A DNA stretch of 64,000 nt from Acidobacteriota bacterium. Its GTDB lineage: Bacteria > Acidobacteriota > Terriglobia > Acidiferrales > UBA7541. Under the pieces are notes generated by a model. That model saw nothing but the letters and a program-made list of their open reading frames with translations. It was not told the DNA's origin and made no database searches. This document shows, in pieces, positions 7,255 through 16,573 of the stretch. The translations under genes and the position numbers were made by a program. The stretch is taken from positions 3,526 to 67,525 of the forward strand of contig JABDGF010000003.1 in NCBI GenBank assembly GCA_013286165.1, written 5' to 3'. Position 1 is the stretch's first letter; every line of letters begins with the position of its first letter.

Positions 7255-8946
7255 ATGTTGGCACGCAGCGAGCAGCTGAAGAAAATCGCAGGGCAAACGT
7301 TCGATGTGGTGGTGATCGGAGGCGGCGCGACAGGGTCGGGGTGCGCGCTGGATGCGCAGCTACGCGGGTTGAGTGTGGTGATGCTCGACGCGGGTGACTT
7401 CGCGGGTGCGACTTCCAGTGCAGCGACGAAAATAGTGCACGGCGGCGTGCGTTACCTCGAAGAAGCGATCAAGGATGTGGACCCCAAGGAATATCACGTG
7501 GTGGTGCGCGCGCTGCACGAACGCGTCCGCATGATGGAGAATGCGCCGCACCTGACGCGCAAGCTGGATTTTCTGGTGCCGAGCTACAGCTGGCTCAACG
7601 CGGCGTATCTGGACATCGGCCTGAAAATTTACGACTGGCTCGCCGGCAGCGCGCGCATCGCGCCCAGCAAATTCCTGGGCCGCGAAGAAACGCTGAAGCG
7701 GATGCCGAACGTGAAGAAGGAAGGATTGCTCGGCGCGGTGTCTTACTACGACGGCCAGTTTGACGATTCGCGCTACAACACGGCGACGGTGCTGAGTTTT
7801 GTGAAGGCCGGCGGCGCGGCGCTGAACTATGCGCGCGTCACTGGGCTGCTGCGCGACGCGGCCACTGGGAAACTCACCGGCGTGACGGTGAAGGATCAAA
7901 TCGGTGGCGGTGGGACGTTCGATGTGCACGCGGAAGTGATCGTGAACGCGACCGGTCCCTTCGCCGATGCGATTCGCAAGCAGGCCAATGCGAGCGTGCC
8001 GACGCGGATGCGGCTCAGCAAGGGTTCACACATTCTGTTTCCGATTGAGAAATTTCCCACGCAAGACGCGATGCTCATTCCGAAGACGGACGACGGCCGC
8101 GTGCTGTTTGCCGTTCCATGGGGCGGACGCTTGCTAGTTGGCACCACGGAGCAGGAAGTGACGCCGGACGAGGAGTATTACGTCACGAAGGAAGACGTCG
8201 CGTTCATGCTGAAGCAGCTGAACCACTACACGGAAACGCCGCTCACGCCGGAAGACATCGTCGCGGGATTCGCAGGGGCGCGGCCGCTGGTGTCGTCGGG
8301 AGAGAACGAAAGCACGAAGAGCCTGGCACGCGACGACGTGATCGAAATCGACAAGACGAGCGGGCTGATCAGCATCATGGGCGGCAAGTGGACCACGCAC
8401 CGCGCGATGGCCGAAGACACGATCACCGCAGTGCAGAAAGCTCTCGACAAGCCGATCACGGATTGCGCGACGAAGACGTTCAAGCTCTACGGCAGCGAGG
8501 GATTCACAGAAACTTTCTGGGAAGAACTTGTGCGCGAATACGGCGTCTCTAAGGAAACAGCTCATCTGCTTGCTCGGAAATTCGGCACCGCCGCGAAGGA
8601 CGTGTTGAATCTCGCGAAAGTGAATCCGTCGCTCGCGCAGCCGCTGATTCCGGGGCATCCATATCCGCAAGCGGCCGTTGTTTACGTGGTGCGCGAAGAG
8701 ATGGCAATGACGATTGAGGATGTGCTGGCGCGGCGGCTCGGCGTGCAGTTTTATTCGTGGCGCGACGCGATTCATGCAGCTCCCGTCGTCGCCGCGCTCC
8801 TCGGCAAAGAACTCGGGTGGACCGACGAGCAAACTCGCGCTGCAACAACTGCCTACGTGGAAAAGATCAACCGCTGGCTCGAACACGCCGGTCTCGCGCG
8901 CGAAACCGCATCGGGTTCTTCGGCTGCAACTTCGAGCGCGAACTAA
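7255..8946 (+). CDS. glpD: Glycerol-3-phosphate dehydrogenase, FAD-dependent
   Basis: The protein has 563 residues. I prefer ATG 7255 (MLARSEQ), with GGGGG 5 bases upstream; the track start is a TTG inside that site. The N-terminus carries the FAD-binding glycines (VVVIGGGATGSGCALDA) and the GlpD signature ATKIVHGGVRYLEEA. Near residues 270-365 are GTTEQ and AGARPLV blocks, and GGKWTTHRAMAED follows, all typical of the DAO-fold GlpD family. The last 150 residues form the helical GlpD C-terminal domain. It oxidises sn-glycerol 3-phosphate to dihydroxyacetone phosphate at the membrane and passes electrons to quinone. It sits between the porin and glpK in one apparent operon. Confidence 0.95.
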   Translation: MLARSEQLKKIAGQTFDVVVIGGGATGSGCALDAQLRGLSVVMLDAGDFAGATSSAATKIVHGGVRYLEEAIKDVDPKEYHVVVRALHERVRMMENAPHLTRKLDFLVPSYSWLNAAYLDIGLKIYDWLAGSARIAPSKFLGREETLKRMPNVKKEGLLGAVSYYDGQFDDSRYNTATVLSFVKAGGAALNYARVTGLLRDAATGKLTGVTVKDQIGGGGTFDVHAEVIVNATGPFADAIRKQANASVPTRMRLSKGSHILFPIEKFPTQDAMLIPKTDDGRVLFAVPWGGRLLVGTTEQEVTPDEEYYVTKEDVAFMLKQLNHYTETPLTPEDIVAGFAGARPLVSSGENESTKSLARDDVIEIDKTSGLISIMGGKWTTHRAMAEDTITAVQKALDKPITDCATKTFKLYGSEGFTETFWEELVREYGVSKETAHLLARKFGTAAKDVLNLAKVNPSLAQPLIPGHPYPQAAVVYVVREEMAMTIEDVLARRLGVQFYSWRDAIHAAPVVAALLGKELGWTDEQTRAATTAYVEKINRWLEHAGLARETASGSSAATSSAN

Positions 8947-8988
8947 GCGGCGGCTAATCGCGCGAATCACGAAACAGGAGATCGAGTC

Positions 8989-10488
8989 ATGTCCAACTAT
9001 CTTGGCGCCATCGATCAAGGAACCACGAGCACGCGCTTCATCGTGTTCGATCGCTCGGGCCGCATTTCGTCCGTCGCCCAGCGCGAACACGAGCAGATTT
9101 ATCCCAAGCCGGGCTGGGTGGAACACGATCCGGAGGAGATCTGGCGCCGCACGCATGAAGTGATCGGCGCGGCGATGAAGGAGAAGGGGTTCCGCTCGAA
9201 GGACCTCGCCGCGATCGGCATCACCAATCAACGCGAAACCACGCTGATGTGGAATCGGCGCACAGCGCACGCGATTCACAACGCGATTGTATGGCAGGAC
9301 ACGCGCGTGGAAGACGATGTGGCGGAGTTTGCGAAGAACGGCGGCCAGGATCGCTTTCGCGCGAAGACCGGATTGCCTCTCGCGACGTATTTCAGCGGGA
9401 TGAAAATCCGCTGGATGCTCAACAACGTGAAAGACGCGCGCGCTATGGCCGAAGCGGGCGACATCCTTTTCGGGAATATCGATTCGTATCTCGTGTGGAA
9501 GCTCACCGGCGGGCCGAATGGCGGCGTGCACGTCACCGACGTGACGAACGCGAGCCGCACGCAGCTGATGGACCTGCACACGCTGCAATGGGACAAGGAT
9601 TTGCTCGACGCGTTCAGCATTCCGGCGGCAGTACTGCCGAAAATCGTTTCGAGCAGCGAAGTGTACGGCACCGCGAAAGTGCCGGAGATCGAAGGCGTGC
9701 CCGTGGCGGGAATTCTCGGTGACCAGCAGGCTGCGCTCGTGGGGCAAACGTGCTTCGACGTGGGCCAAGCGAAGAACACTTACGGTACGGGCTGCTTCCT
9801 GCTGATGAACGCGGGCACCGAGCCCGTGCTTTCGAAGTACGGCTTGCTCACCACGGTCGCGTTCAAGTTCGGAGACAAGCCGGCGAGCTACGCGCTTGAG
9901 GGCAGCGTCGCAATCTCCGGCGCGCTCGTTCAATGGCTGCGCGACAATCTCGGCCTGATCGCGCAGAGCAAGGATGTGGAAACTCTGGCGCGCACGGTGA
10001 AAGACAACGGAGGCGTGTATTTCGTTCCGGCGTTTTCGGGCCTGTTTGCGCCGTACTGGCAGTCGAGCGCGCGCGGCGTGATCGTGGGACTCACGCGCTA
10101 CGCGAACAAGGGTCACATCGCGCGTGCTGCGCTGGAAGCTACCGCGTATCAAACGCGCGAAGTGCTCGAAGCGATGGAACTCGACTCCGGGCACAAGATC
10201 GACGCGCTGCGCACTGATGGCGGCATGGTCGAGGACGAGCTGCTGATGCAATTCCAGGCGGACATTCTGAATCGCGACGTGCTGCGGCCGCTGATCAAGG
10301 AGACCACGGCGCTCGGCGCTTCGTACGCGGCGGGACTGGCCGTGGGCTTCTACAAAAACCTCAACGAGTTACGAGACAAGTGGGGCGTCGACCACACCTG
10401 GAAAGCGCGGATGGAAGAAGGCGAGCGCGAGAAGCTTTTCGCGCAGTGGAAGAAAGCCGTTACACGCTCGATGAACTGGGTGGAGTAA
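8989..10488 (+). CDS. glpK: Glycerol kinase
   Basis: The 499-residue length matches the family. It begins [18 protein letters not shown], the first phosphate loop of the FGGY kinases. It then has [14 protein letters not shown] with the substrate arginine/glutamate pair, IVWQDTR, and the second ATP loop [11 protein letters not shown]. The C-terminal FGGY signature is around [16 protein letters not shown] and [19 protein letters not shown]. It phosphorylates glycerol from glpF to glycerol 3-phosphate for glpD. CAGGAG precedes the ATG by about 9 bases. The gap to glpD is 42 bases. Confidence 0.97.
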   Translation: MSNYLGAIDQGTTSTRFIVFDRSGRISSVAQREHEQIYPKPGWVEHDPEEIWRRTHEVIGAAMKEKGFRSKDLAAIGITNQRETTLMWNRRTAHAIHNAIVWQDTRVEDDVAEFAKNGGQDRFRAKTGLPLATYFSGMKIRWMLNNVKDARAMAEAGDILFGNIDSYLVWKLTGGPNGGVHVTDVTNASRTQLMDLHTLQWDKDLLDAFSIPAAVLPKIVSSSEVYGTAKVPEIEGVPVAGILGDQQAALVGQTCFDVGQAKNTYGTGCFLLMNAGTEPVLSKYGLLTTVAFKFGDKPASYALEGSVAISGALVQWLRDNLGLIAQSKDVETLARTVKDNGGVYFVPAFSGLFAPYWQSSARGVIVGLTRYANKGHIARAALEATAYQTREVLEAMELDSGHKIDALRTDGGMVEDELLMQFQADILNRDVLRPLIKETTALGASYAAGLAVGFYKNLNELRDKWGVDHTWKARMEEGEREKLFAQWKKAVTRSMNWVE

Positions 10489-10569
10489 GTTTCAACTGGA
10501 CATCACGTAAAACTGTAAGAGTTGCGGCGCGGATCGCCACGCAAAAAATCCTGCCGCGGAGGGATGCGC

Positions 10570-11298
10570 ATGACGTCGCCTGTCTTGGGGGAGTTCCTCG
10601 GGACCATGATCATGATCCTGCTGGGAGACGGAGTGGTCGCCGCCGTCCTGTTGAAAAAGACGAAAGCCGAAAATTCCGGCTGGATGGTGATTACCACCGC
10701 CTGGGCATTCGCTGTAATGGTCGGGGTGTTCGTTTCGAACGCATGCGGCAGCAAGGATGCATTCTTGAACCCGGCATTCACGCTCGGCTTCGCGATTTAT
10801 CTCGGCGACTATTCGAAGCTCGCGTCGTATCTGCCCGCGCAACTGGCTGGTGCGTTCGTTGGTGCGGTGCTGGTTTTCCTCCATTACGGGCCGCACTGGA
10901 AAGTTTCGGACGATCCGGGCGCGAAGCTTGCGATTTTCTGCACCGGTCCGGCGATTCGATCGTTTGCGTGGAATCTGTTGAGCGAAATCATCGGAACATT
11001 TGTGCTCGTCTTCGCCGTAGGCACCATGGTCTCGAAAGCAGTGGCCGCGAACGGCCTCACGGCGGGACTTGGACCATACCTGGTCGGCGTGATCGTATGG
11101 GGCATCGGCCTTTCGCTCGGCGCCACCACCGGCTACGCGATTAATCCGGCGCGCGACCTCGGACCGCGAATCGCGCACGCCGTGCTGCCGATCCCCGGGA
11201 AGGGCGGTTCGGACTGGGGCTACGCCGGGATTCCGATTGTCGGGCCGCTCATTGGCGCGTCGATCGCGGGATTCCTGCTTCGAGCGCTGCATATCTAG
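10570..11298 (+). CDS. glpF: Glycerol facilitator (aquaglyceroporin, MIP family)
   Basis: The protein has 242 residues. GCGGAGGG ends at 10563, so ATG 10570 (MTSPVLGEF) is better placed than ATG 10564 or the track TTG. Six membrane segments are visible. The two pore half-helices carry LNPAFT near residue 70 and INPARDLGPR near residue 196. The Asp after the second NPA box is the mark of glycerol-conducting members as opposed to water-only aquaporins. It mediates inner-membrane glycerol entry. It is the last gene of the porin-glpD-glpK-glpF set, 81 bases after glpK. Confidence 0.92.
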   Translation: MTSPVLGEFLGTMIMILLGDGVVAAVLLKKTKAENSGWMVITTAWAFAVMVGVFVSNACGSKDAFLNPAFTLGFAIYLGDYSKLASYLPAQLAGAFVGAVLVFLHYGPHWKVSDDPGAKLAIFCTGPAIRSFAWNLLSEIIGTFVLVFAVGTMVSKAVAANGLTAGLGPYLVGVIVWGIGLSLGATTGYAINPARDLGPRIAHAVLPIPGKGGSDWGYAGIPIVGPLIGASIAGFLLRALHI

Positions 11299-11309
11299 GC
11301 GGCGCTGCC

Positions 11310-11648
11310 CTACGGCGCGGGCATTTCAAAATAGAATTGGTAGTGGTTCGAGCAGCGCGGATTGAACTGCGCGTTGCAGCGCGGACAATGGGAGTTGCTC
11401 GCTAGATATTCGTCGATCGTCAGTTCCCTGCCGCACTCGCCGCAAAGGATCGCGCGCTGCGACCATTCGTTCTTCGGCCAGGTGACGATGGCGTGGCCGG
11501 CTTGTTCCTCGTGGCAATCCTTACAGGCGTAGTACTCCCCGCAGCATTTCATCTTGATCGCGATGATGTCAGTAGGGCCGTGGTAATGGCGGCAGCGTGT
11601 TTGTGCGTCGAGATCGACGCCGCGGACGTTGGGACGAATGTTGGACAT
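11310..11648 (-). CDS. CHY zinc-finger protein
   Basis: The 112-residue reading frame starts at ATG 11648 (MSNIRPNVRGVD); the track ORF is longer only because it runs through the reductase gene in another frame. The protein is almost entirely metal ligands. It has CRHYHGPTDIIAIKMKCC, then YYACKDCHEE, then a CGECGREL box and CPRCNAQFNPRCSNHY. This order of Cys and His residues is the CHY zinc-finger domain. Free-standing bacterial members have no settled function. It converges with glpF and follows the aldo/keto reductase by 11 bases on the same strand, so the two may be co-transcribed. Confidence 0.85.
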   Translation of the reverse strand: MSNIRPNVRGVDLDAQTRCRHYHGPTDIIAIKMKCCGEYYACKDCHEEQAGHAIVTWPKNEWSQRAILCGECGRELTIDEYLASNSHCPRCNAQFNPRCSNHYQFYFEMPAP

Positions 11649-11659
11649 CGAGTCAGGCG

Positions 11660-12547
11660 TCACGACGGGCGATCGAGATCTTTCATCGTGGCGTCGTCGA
11701 GGTCGATCCCGGCGGCAGCGACATTTTCGTCGAGATGCACGACTTGCGAAGTGCCGGGGATCGGCAGCATCACGGGCGAGCGCTTCAAGAGCCACGCGAT
11801 GGCGAGTTGGGAGGGCGTGACGTTGAGTTTCGCGGCGTCGCGCGCGATGGCGCTGGCGGCGCCGGAAACTTTTCCGGCGGCGAGCGGAAAATATGGAATG
11901 AAGCCGATTTTTTCGCGTTCGCAGTAGTTGAGCACTTCTTCGTTGGCGCGATCGACGAGGCTGTAGTGATTCTGCACGCTCACGACGGGAACGATCGTGC
12001 GGGCATGTTCGATCTGCGCGACGGTCACTTCGGATAGGCCTATGTGCTTGATCTTTCCCTGCTGCTGCAAATCTTTGAGAGCGCCGAGCTGATCGTCTGC
12101 GGGGACTTTGGTGTCGATGCGGTGAAGTTGAAAAAGGTCGATGCGATCCACGCGCAGGCGCTTCAGGCTGCCGTCGCAGGCTTCGCGCAAGTGCTCGGGC
12201 TTGCCGTTTGTGACCCACTGGTTCGGGCCGGTGCGATCGAAGCCGGCTTTCGTCGCGATCACCAAACCTTTTGGATAAGGAAAGAGCGCTTCGGCGATCA
12301 GTTCTTCGCTGACGGACGGGCCGTAAGAGTCGGCGGTGTCGATGAAGTTGATGTCGAGCGCGACGGCGCGGCGGAGGACGCGGATGGCTTCGTCGCGATC
12401 TTTGGGCGGACCCCAGATGCCTGTGCCGGTGATGCGCATGGCGCCGAAGCCTAGACGGTGGACGCTCAACTCGCCGGCGATGCGGAAGGTGCCGGAGTTG
12501 GTGGCGGAGGGTTGCGGTTTGCCGGGTTGCGCGGATGAGGTGCTCAT
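11660..12547 (-). CDS. Aldo/keto reductase
   Basis: The protein has 295 residues from ATG 12547 (MSTSSAQ), with GAGAGGAG about 10 bases upstream; the extra N-terminus of the track ORF lies in untranslated sequence. The family signature is complete. FIDTADSYG holds catalytic Asp and Tyr, ATKAGFD the Lys, and LFQLHRID the His. A C-terminal cofactor segment follows ([17 protein letters not shown]), which binds NADP. The end, from [14 protein letters not shown], is typical. It reduces a carbonyl substrate that cannot be named from sequence. Confidence 0.9.
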   Translation of the reverse strand: MSTSSAQPGKPQPSATNSGTFRIAGELSVHRLGFGAMRITGTGIWGPPKDRDEAIRVLRRAVALDINFIDTADSYGPSVSEELIAEALFPYPKGLVIATKAGFDRTGPNQWVTNGKPEHLREACDGSLKRLRVDRIDLFQLHRIDTKVPADDQLGALKDLQQQGKIKHIGLSEVTVAQIEHARTIVPVVSVQNHYSLVDRANEEVLNYCEREKIGFIPYFPLAAGKVSGAASAIARDAAKLNVTPSQLAIAWLLKRSPVMLPIPGTSQVVHLDENVAAAGIDLDDATMKDLDRPS

Positions 12548-12649
12548 TTCTTGGTGCTCCTCTCGGTTCGGTGGTGCGGCTGCTAATGAATCTGATTCAA
12601 ACACGGAAGTTTGGTCTGGTGGTGGCGGTTTCAGGTGGTGGATTGGATG

Positions 12650-12672
12650 ACGGGCGTTTTTCAGACGCCCGT
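12650..12672. repeat. Short intergenic hairpin
   Basis: ACGGGCGT and ACGCCCGT form an 8-base stem with a 7-base loop. It lies directly beside a family A repeat between two divergent genes, so it is probably part of a compound repeat rather than a terminator. Confidence 0.4.
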
Positions 12673-12681
12673 TGTATGGAG

Positions 12682-12710
12682 GCACACAGACGAACTCCGG
12701 CCCGTGCCAC
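12682..12710. repeat. REP-like hairpin, family A
   Basis: A variant copy with CACACAGACGAACTCCGG followed by CCCGTGCCAC. It shares the CACACAG...GTGCCAC frame of the other copies but has decayed in the stem. Confidence 0.5.
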
Positions 12711-12796
12711 GGACTGGCTCACCTATTGTGTGCAGCAAGAAGTTGGAGTGGTGCCTGGAGGGTGCGTGGTTGAAGCCGCGGCGGAACGATGCGGGC

Positions 12797-12802
12797 TATA
12801 AT
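12797..12802 (+). promoter_or_regulatory. Candidate -10 box (TATAAT) before the CocE-like gene
   Basis: A consensus TATAAT stands 50 bases before the start codon at 12847. No convincing -35 lies at 16-18 bases, so this is only a candidate. Confidence 0.3.
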
Positions 12803-12846
12803 CGTTCGGTTTCTGAGGGCGTATTGAGCGGAAGAGAGGGCTACGG

Positions 12847-14823
12847 ATGAGGCGGCTGGGACTGTTGGCGGTGGTGGCGATGACGTGTGTTGTGGCGGTG
12901 GGGCTGGCGAGGCCGCGGGTGGTGGCGCGTGGGGATGGCGCGATCGAGGAGTCGGCGGCGGCGACGGTGGCGCAGTCGAGGGGCGACGCGCAGCCGGAGT
13001 TTGATGTGGCGGCGCACTATACGAAGTATGAGTACCGGATTCCGATGCGCGACGGCGTGCACCTGTTCACTTCGATCTATGTGCCTAAGGATGCGTCGAA
13101 GAGCTACCCGTTTCTGCTCAACCGGACGCCTTACAGCGTGGGGCCCTATGGAGTGGATCACTACCGGAAGCATTTGGGGCCGTCCGATGAATTCGAGCGA
13201 GCGGGATATATCTTTGTGAATCAGGATGTGCGCGGGCGGTACATGTCCGAGGGAAAATTTGTGGAGATGACGCCGCACATCGACGACAAGAAATCGAAGA
13301 GCGACGTGGACGACAGCACCGACACCTACGACACGATCGACTGGCTGCTGAAAAATATTCCGAACAATAACGGAAAGGCCGGTATCTGGGGGATTTCGTA
13401 TCCTGGCTTCTACACGTCGGCGAGCATGATCGATTCGCATCCGGCGTTGAAGGCGTGTTCGCCGGAAGCTCCGATGACGGACCTGTTCAAAGGCGACGAT
13501 TCGTATCACGGCGGCGCGTTCATGCTGGCGGCGAATATGGGTTTTTATGTGGGCTTCCGCGACCAGAACACTCCGACGCTGCCGCAGGACGGTGACCGAT
13601 TCGATTTCGGAACGAAAGATGGATACGACTTCTACCTAAAGATGGGATCGCTTTCGGATTCAGACGCGAAATATTTCAAGAAGCCGAACTGGCTGTGGGA
13701 CGACCAGTACAAGCACGATACGTACGACGATTACTGGAAGGCGCGCAACCTCGAGCCGCATTTGAAAAATATTCACTGCGCGGTGCTGACGGTGGGCGGA
13801 TGGTTCGACGCGGAAGATCTCGCCGGGCCGTACAAAGTGTATAACGCGGTGAAGAAAAACAATCCCGGGATCTACAACGGCATCGTGGTGGGACCGTGGG
13901 TGCACGGTGGCTGGGCGTACATGGATGGAAATCATCTGGGGAACGCGCAGTTCGCATCGAACACGGCGCAGTACTACCGGAGCGAGATTCTGTTTCCGTT
14001 TTTCGAGCAGTATTTGAAGGGCGGCGACGATGCGAAGCTGCCGGAAGCGTTTGTATTTGAGACGGGATCGAACGTGTGGCGGCGGTATCCGCAGTGGCCG
14101 CCGGCGAATGTGCAGAAGAAAACTCTGTACTTCGGCGCGAATGGCACGCTTTCGTGGACGGCGCCGAGCGGCGCGGCGGACGGATTCGATCAATACGTGA
14201 GCGATCCGAATCAGCCGGTGCCGTACGTTTCGTATCCCACGACGGATGTGCCGCAGGAATATATGGTGAGCGATCAGAGATTCGCTGCGACGCGGCCGGA
14301 CGTGCTGGTTTATCAGACCGAGCCGCTGGAAGAGGACGTGACGATCGCCGGACCGATTTCGCCGAAGCTTTTTGTTTCGACGACGGGGACGGATTCAGAT
14401 TTTGTGGTGAAAGTGATCGACGTGTATCCGGCGGACTATCCCGATCCGGGCGAGGATGAGGATCCGAAATCGAATGACGTGCCGCGTCCGCACATTGCGC
14501 TCGGCGGTTATCAGCAGCTGCTGCGGGGTGAGCCGTTCCGCGGAAAATTCCGGAAGAGTTTTGAGAAGCCGGAGGCGTTTACGCCGGGAAAGGTGGAGCA
14601 GATCGATTTCACGATGCCGGATGTGAATCACACGTTCCGGCGCGGGCACCGGATCATGGTGCAGGTGCAGAGTTCGTGGTTTCCGCTGGTGGACCGGAAT
14701 CCGCAGACGTTTGTGGATATCCCGTATGCAAAGCCGGCGGATTTTGTGAAGGCTACGGAGAAGATTTACAGAGGCGGGGCTACGGCGTCGGGTGTTGAGG
14801 TGGGAGTGCTGCCCGGGAAGTGA
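12847..14823 (+). CDS. CocE/NonD family hydrolase (X-Pro dipeptidyl-peptidase-like)
   Basis: The 658-residue protein starts with a signal peptide-like segment (LGLLAVVAMTCVVAVGLA) and is probably secreted. The alpha/beta-hydrolase domain contains YRIPMRDGVHLFTSIYVP, the oxyanion-side VNQDVRGRYMSEG, and the nucleophile elbow GIWGISYPGFYTSASM with the catalytic serine in GISYPG. A later GPWVHGGWAY holds the candidate histidine. The C-terminal 200 residues form the jelly-roll X-Pro dipeptidyl-peptidase C-terminal domain (VTIAGPISPKLFVST, FRRGHRIMVQVQSSWFP). Members are acyl esterases, beta-lactam acylases or X-Pro peptidases; the substrate is not predictable. GAGAGGG lies upstream of the ATG. 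Confidence 0.88.
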   Translation: MRRLGLLAVVAMTCVVAVGLARPRVVARGDGAIEESAAATVAQSRGDAQPEFDVAAHYTKYEYRIPMRDGVHLFTSIYVPKDASKSYPFLLNRTPYSVGPYGVDHYRKHLGPSDEFERAGYIFVNQDVRGRYMSEGKFVEMTPHIDDKKSKSDVDDSTDTYDTIDWLLKNIPNNNGKAGIWGISYPGFYTSASMIDSHPALKACSPEAPMTDLFKGDDSYHGGAFMLAANMGFYVGFRDQNTPTLPQDGDRFDFGTKDGYDFYLKMGSLSDSDAKYFKKPNWLWDDQYKHDTYDDYWKARNLEPHLKNIHCAVLTVGGWFDAEDLAGPYKVYNAVKKNNPGIYNGIVVGPWVHGGWAYMDGNHLGNAQFASNTAQYYRSEILFPFFEQYLKGGDDAKLPEAFVFETGSNVWRRYPQWPPANVQKKTLYFGANGTLSWTAPSGAADGFDQYVSDPNQPVPYVSYPTTDVPQEYMVSDQRFAATRPDVLVYQTEPLEEDVTIAGPISPKLFVSTTGTDSDFVVKVIDVYPADYPDPGEDEDPKSNDVPRPHIALGGYQQLLRGEPFRGKFRKSFEKPEAFTPGKVEQIDFTMPDVNHTFRRGHRIMVQVQSSWFPLVDRNPQTFVDIPYAKPADFVKATEKIYRGGATASGVEVGVLPGK

Positions 14824-14853
14824 GCGCGGCGGCGAGCGCTTCAGCCGCTCGCC

Positions 14854-14998
14854 TTAGAGTGCGGGAGCGGAGCTACCGCTTTGCCTGGCGACGAGCGTGC
14901 TCGTCGTGTTCGCGTGTGAAAGCTCGGCTGCGCGCAGGAAATGTAGGGCGACTGCCGTCGCCGCCAAGCAAAGCGGTAGCTCCACTCCCGCATTCTAA
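14854..14998. repeat. MITE/BIME-like element with about 31-base inverted ends (family C)
   Basis: The left end begins TTAGAGTGCGGGAGCGGAGC and runs to TACCGCTTTGC. The right end is its reverse complement over about 31 bases with two mismatches. Inside, GGCGAC and GTCGCC add smaller hairpins. No coding sequence fits inside 145 bases. It lies between the CocE-like gene and greA. A single-arm relative occurs near 22440-22500. Confidence 0.75.
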
Positions 14999-15153
14999 AG
15001 GAAGCCGCGTATGGCGGTTGAGGGACGGGTCGAACTGGAAAGCTCGAAACCGGCGAACAAGGACGGGCATCCAAACGGCGTGGAGGGGCGGCGCGTTCGG
15101 CATGACGGAGGCGCCGCTGAACCGGGTTCCGTTGCCGTTGGGGGGGTTCTTCG

Positions 15154-15183
15154 TTGCTGGGGCGCGGGAAAATCCACTATAAT
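15154..15183 (+). promoter_or_regulatory. Promoter for greA
   Basis: TTGCTG, an 18-base spacer and a consensus TATAAT (15178-15183) lie about 63 bases before the greA start. Confidence 0.5.
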
Positions 15184-15245
15184 TTCGGAGTACGTTTTCA
15201 TACCATGCGCGAGCGGCGCGAGTCGCCGCCCGGAAATGCTTGCCG

Positions 15246-15728
15246 ATGCCAGACCTAGCCGAGAAGATCAAAAAAAAGCTGCAAGACGAGATCGCAGTTC
15301 TCGAACACGAGTTGCACAACGACCTGCCGAAAGAGATCTCGATCGCGCGGGCGCACGGAGACCTTTCGGAGAACGCGGAGTATAAGTACGCGAAAGAGCG
15401 GCAGGGGTACGTGTCTGCGCGGCTAGGCCAGCTGCACAAGCGCATGGCGGACCTTTCGATGTTGAATTTGAGCAACTTGCCGAGGGACCGCGCGGCGTAC
15501 GGATCGCGCATCACGGTACTCGACGTGGCGAAAGCGCAGAAGATCGAATATAAGCTGGTGACGGTGGAAGAAGCGGACGCACCGCAGGGGCTGATCTCGA
15601 CCAGTTCCCCAATTGGGCGCGCGCTGATGGGAAAGAAAGTTGGCGATGAAGTGGTGGTGACGACGCCGGCGGGCCAGAAAGAATACGAAGTCGTAAAGCT
15701 TGCGACCATTTACGACGAGGAAGCATAG
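15246..15728 (+). CDS. greA: Transcription elongation factor GreA
   Basis: The protein has 160 residues from ATG 15246; the track start is an upstream TTG. The N-terminal coiled coil carries the family signature IARAHGDLSENAEYKYAKERQ, whose acidic tip residues reach into the RNA polymerase secondary channel and promote cleavage of backtracked RNA. The C-terminal FKBP-like domain has ISTSSPIGRALMGKKVGDEV. Length and domain order are normal. The phosphatidyltransferase gene follows after 27 bases on the same strand. Confidence 0.95.
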   Translation: MPDLAEKIKKKLQDEIAVLEHELHNDLPKEISIARAHGDLSENAEYKYAKERQGYVSARLGQLHKRMADLSMLNLSNLPRDRAAYGSRITVLDVAKAQKIEYKLVTVEEADAPQGLISTSSPIGRALMGKKVGDEVVVTTPAGQKEYEVVKLATIYDEEA

Positions 15729-15755
15729 GCGGCGCTTGCGGGTGAGCCTGATTTC

Positions 15756-16451
15756 ATGCTGACGCGTACTATTGGCCGGTACCTGAGCTGGCCGGTTGAC
15801 CGGCTCGCTGCAGTTGTCGCTATCACCGGAATCCCTCCGAACGTAATCACGTGGTCTGCACTCATATTGAATTTGTGGGCGGGCGTGATGTTTGCGGCTG
15901 GCCGATTTGTGACCGGCGGCTCGCTGATGATTTTGTCGGGGCTGTGCGATTTGCTGGATGGGCCGGTTGCGCGGCGGCAGGGGCGCGTGTCGCTGTTTGG
16001 CGCGTTTTTGGATTCGATATTCGACCGCTACGCGGACCTGATTCTGTTTCTTGGACTGCTTGTCTATTATTCGAGCGTGAACCGGTTTATGTACGCGGTA
16101 CTCGCGGGCGCGGCGATGGCGGGCTCGGTGATGGTGAGCTACGCGAAGGCGCGCGCGGAATCGTTGACGCCGAGCGTGGAGATTGGGTTTTGGGAGCGGC
16201 CGGAACGCCTGGTGCTGATGATTTTGGGAGCGCTGACGAACCGGATGGACGTGGCGCTGTGGTTCCTCGCGATTGGGCCGAACATTACTGTGATTGGGCG
16301 GATTATTCACACGTGGCAGGCGACGAAGGGTGAGGGGCTGGCACCGGCCGTCTCATCCACAAAACACACGGATACGTATACGCCTGGCGTGCAGGGTGAG
16401 GCGCCGACTCCGGCGGGCGTGCTGCACCGGACGGCGCGACGCGGTAGTTGA
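15756..16451 (+). CDS. CDP-alcohol phosphatidyltransferase
   Basis: The 231-residue integral membrane protein has about five hydrophobic segments. The CDP-alcohol signature D-x2-DG-x2-AR-x8-9-G-x3-D-x3-D is complete: LLDGPVARRQGR followed by FGAFLDSIFDRYAD. It transfers a phosphatidyl group from CDP-diacylglycerol to an alcohol such as glycerol phosphate, serine or inositol phosphate. The acceptor cannot be read from the sequence. The last ~30 residues (from HTDTYTP) are hydrophilic and probably unstructured. It may be co-transcribed with greA. Confidence 0.9.
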   Translation: MLTRTIGRYLSWPVDRLAAVVAITGIPPNVITWSALILNLWAGVMFAAGRFVTGGSLMILSGLCDLLDGPVARRQGRVSLFGAFLDSIFDRYADLILFLGLLVYYSSVNRFMYAVLAGAAMAGSVMVSYAKARAESLTPSVEIGFWERPERLVLMILGALTNRMDVALWFLAIGPNITVIGRIIHTWQATKGEGLAPAVSSTKHTDTYTPGVQGEAPTPAGVLHRTARRGS

Positions 16452-16573
16452 GTTTTTTGTTTTTTGCGTAAGCGGTATCTCTGCAGTGCAATTCCCTTTC
16501 GTAACTGATGCGGGTACAGGTGTGCGTTCTGAGGGTCTGGTGCGCGAGCGGTGCGTTAAGATTTGAATCGACT

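Noticed and set aside
8134-10251. 705-codon minus-strand ORF over glpD and glpK
   Set aside because: Antisense shadow of two clearly conserved genes; its product is Arg/His-rich and has no known domain.
14873-15709. 278-codon minus-strand ORF through the repeat and greA
   Set aside because: It crosses the family C repeat and is antisense of greA; the product is Ser/Arg-rich without a domain.
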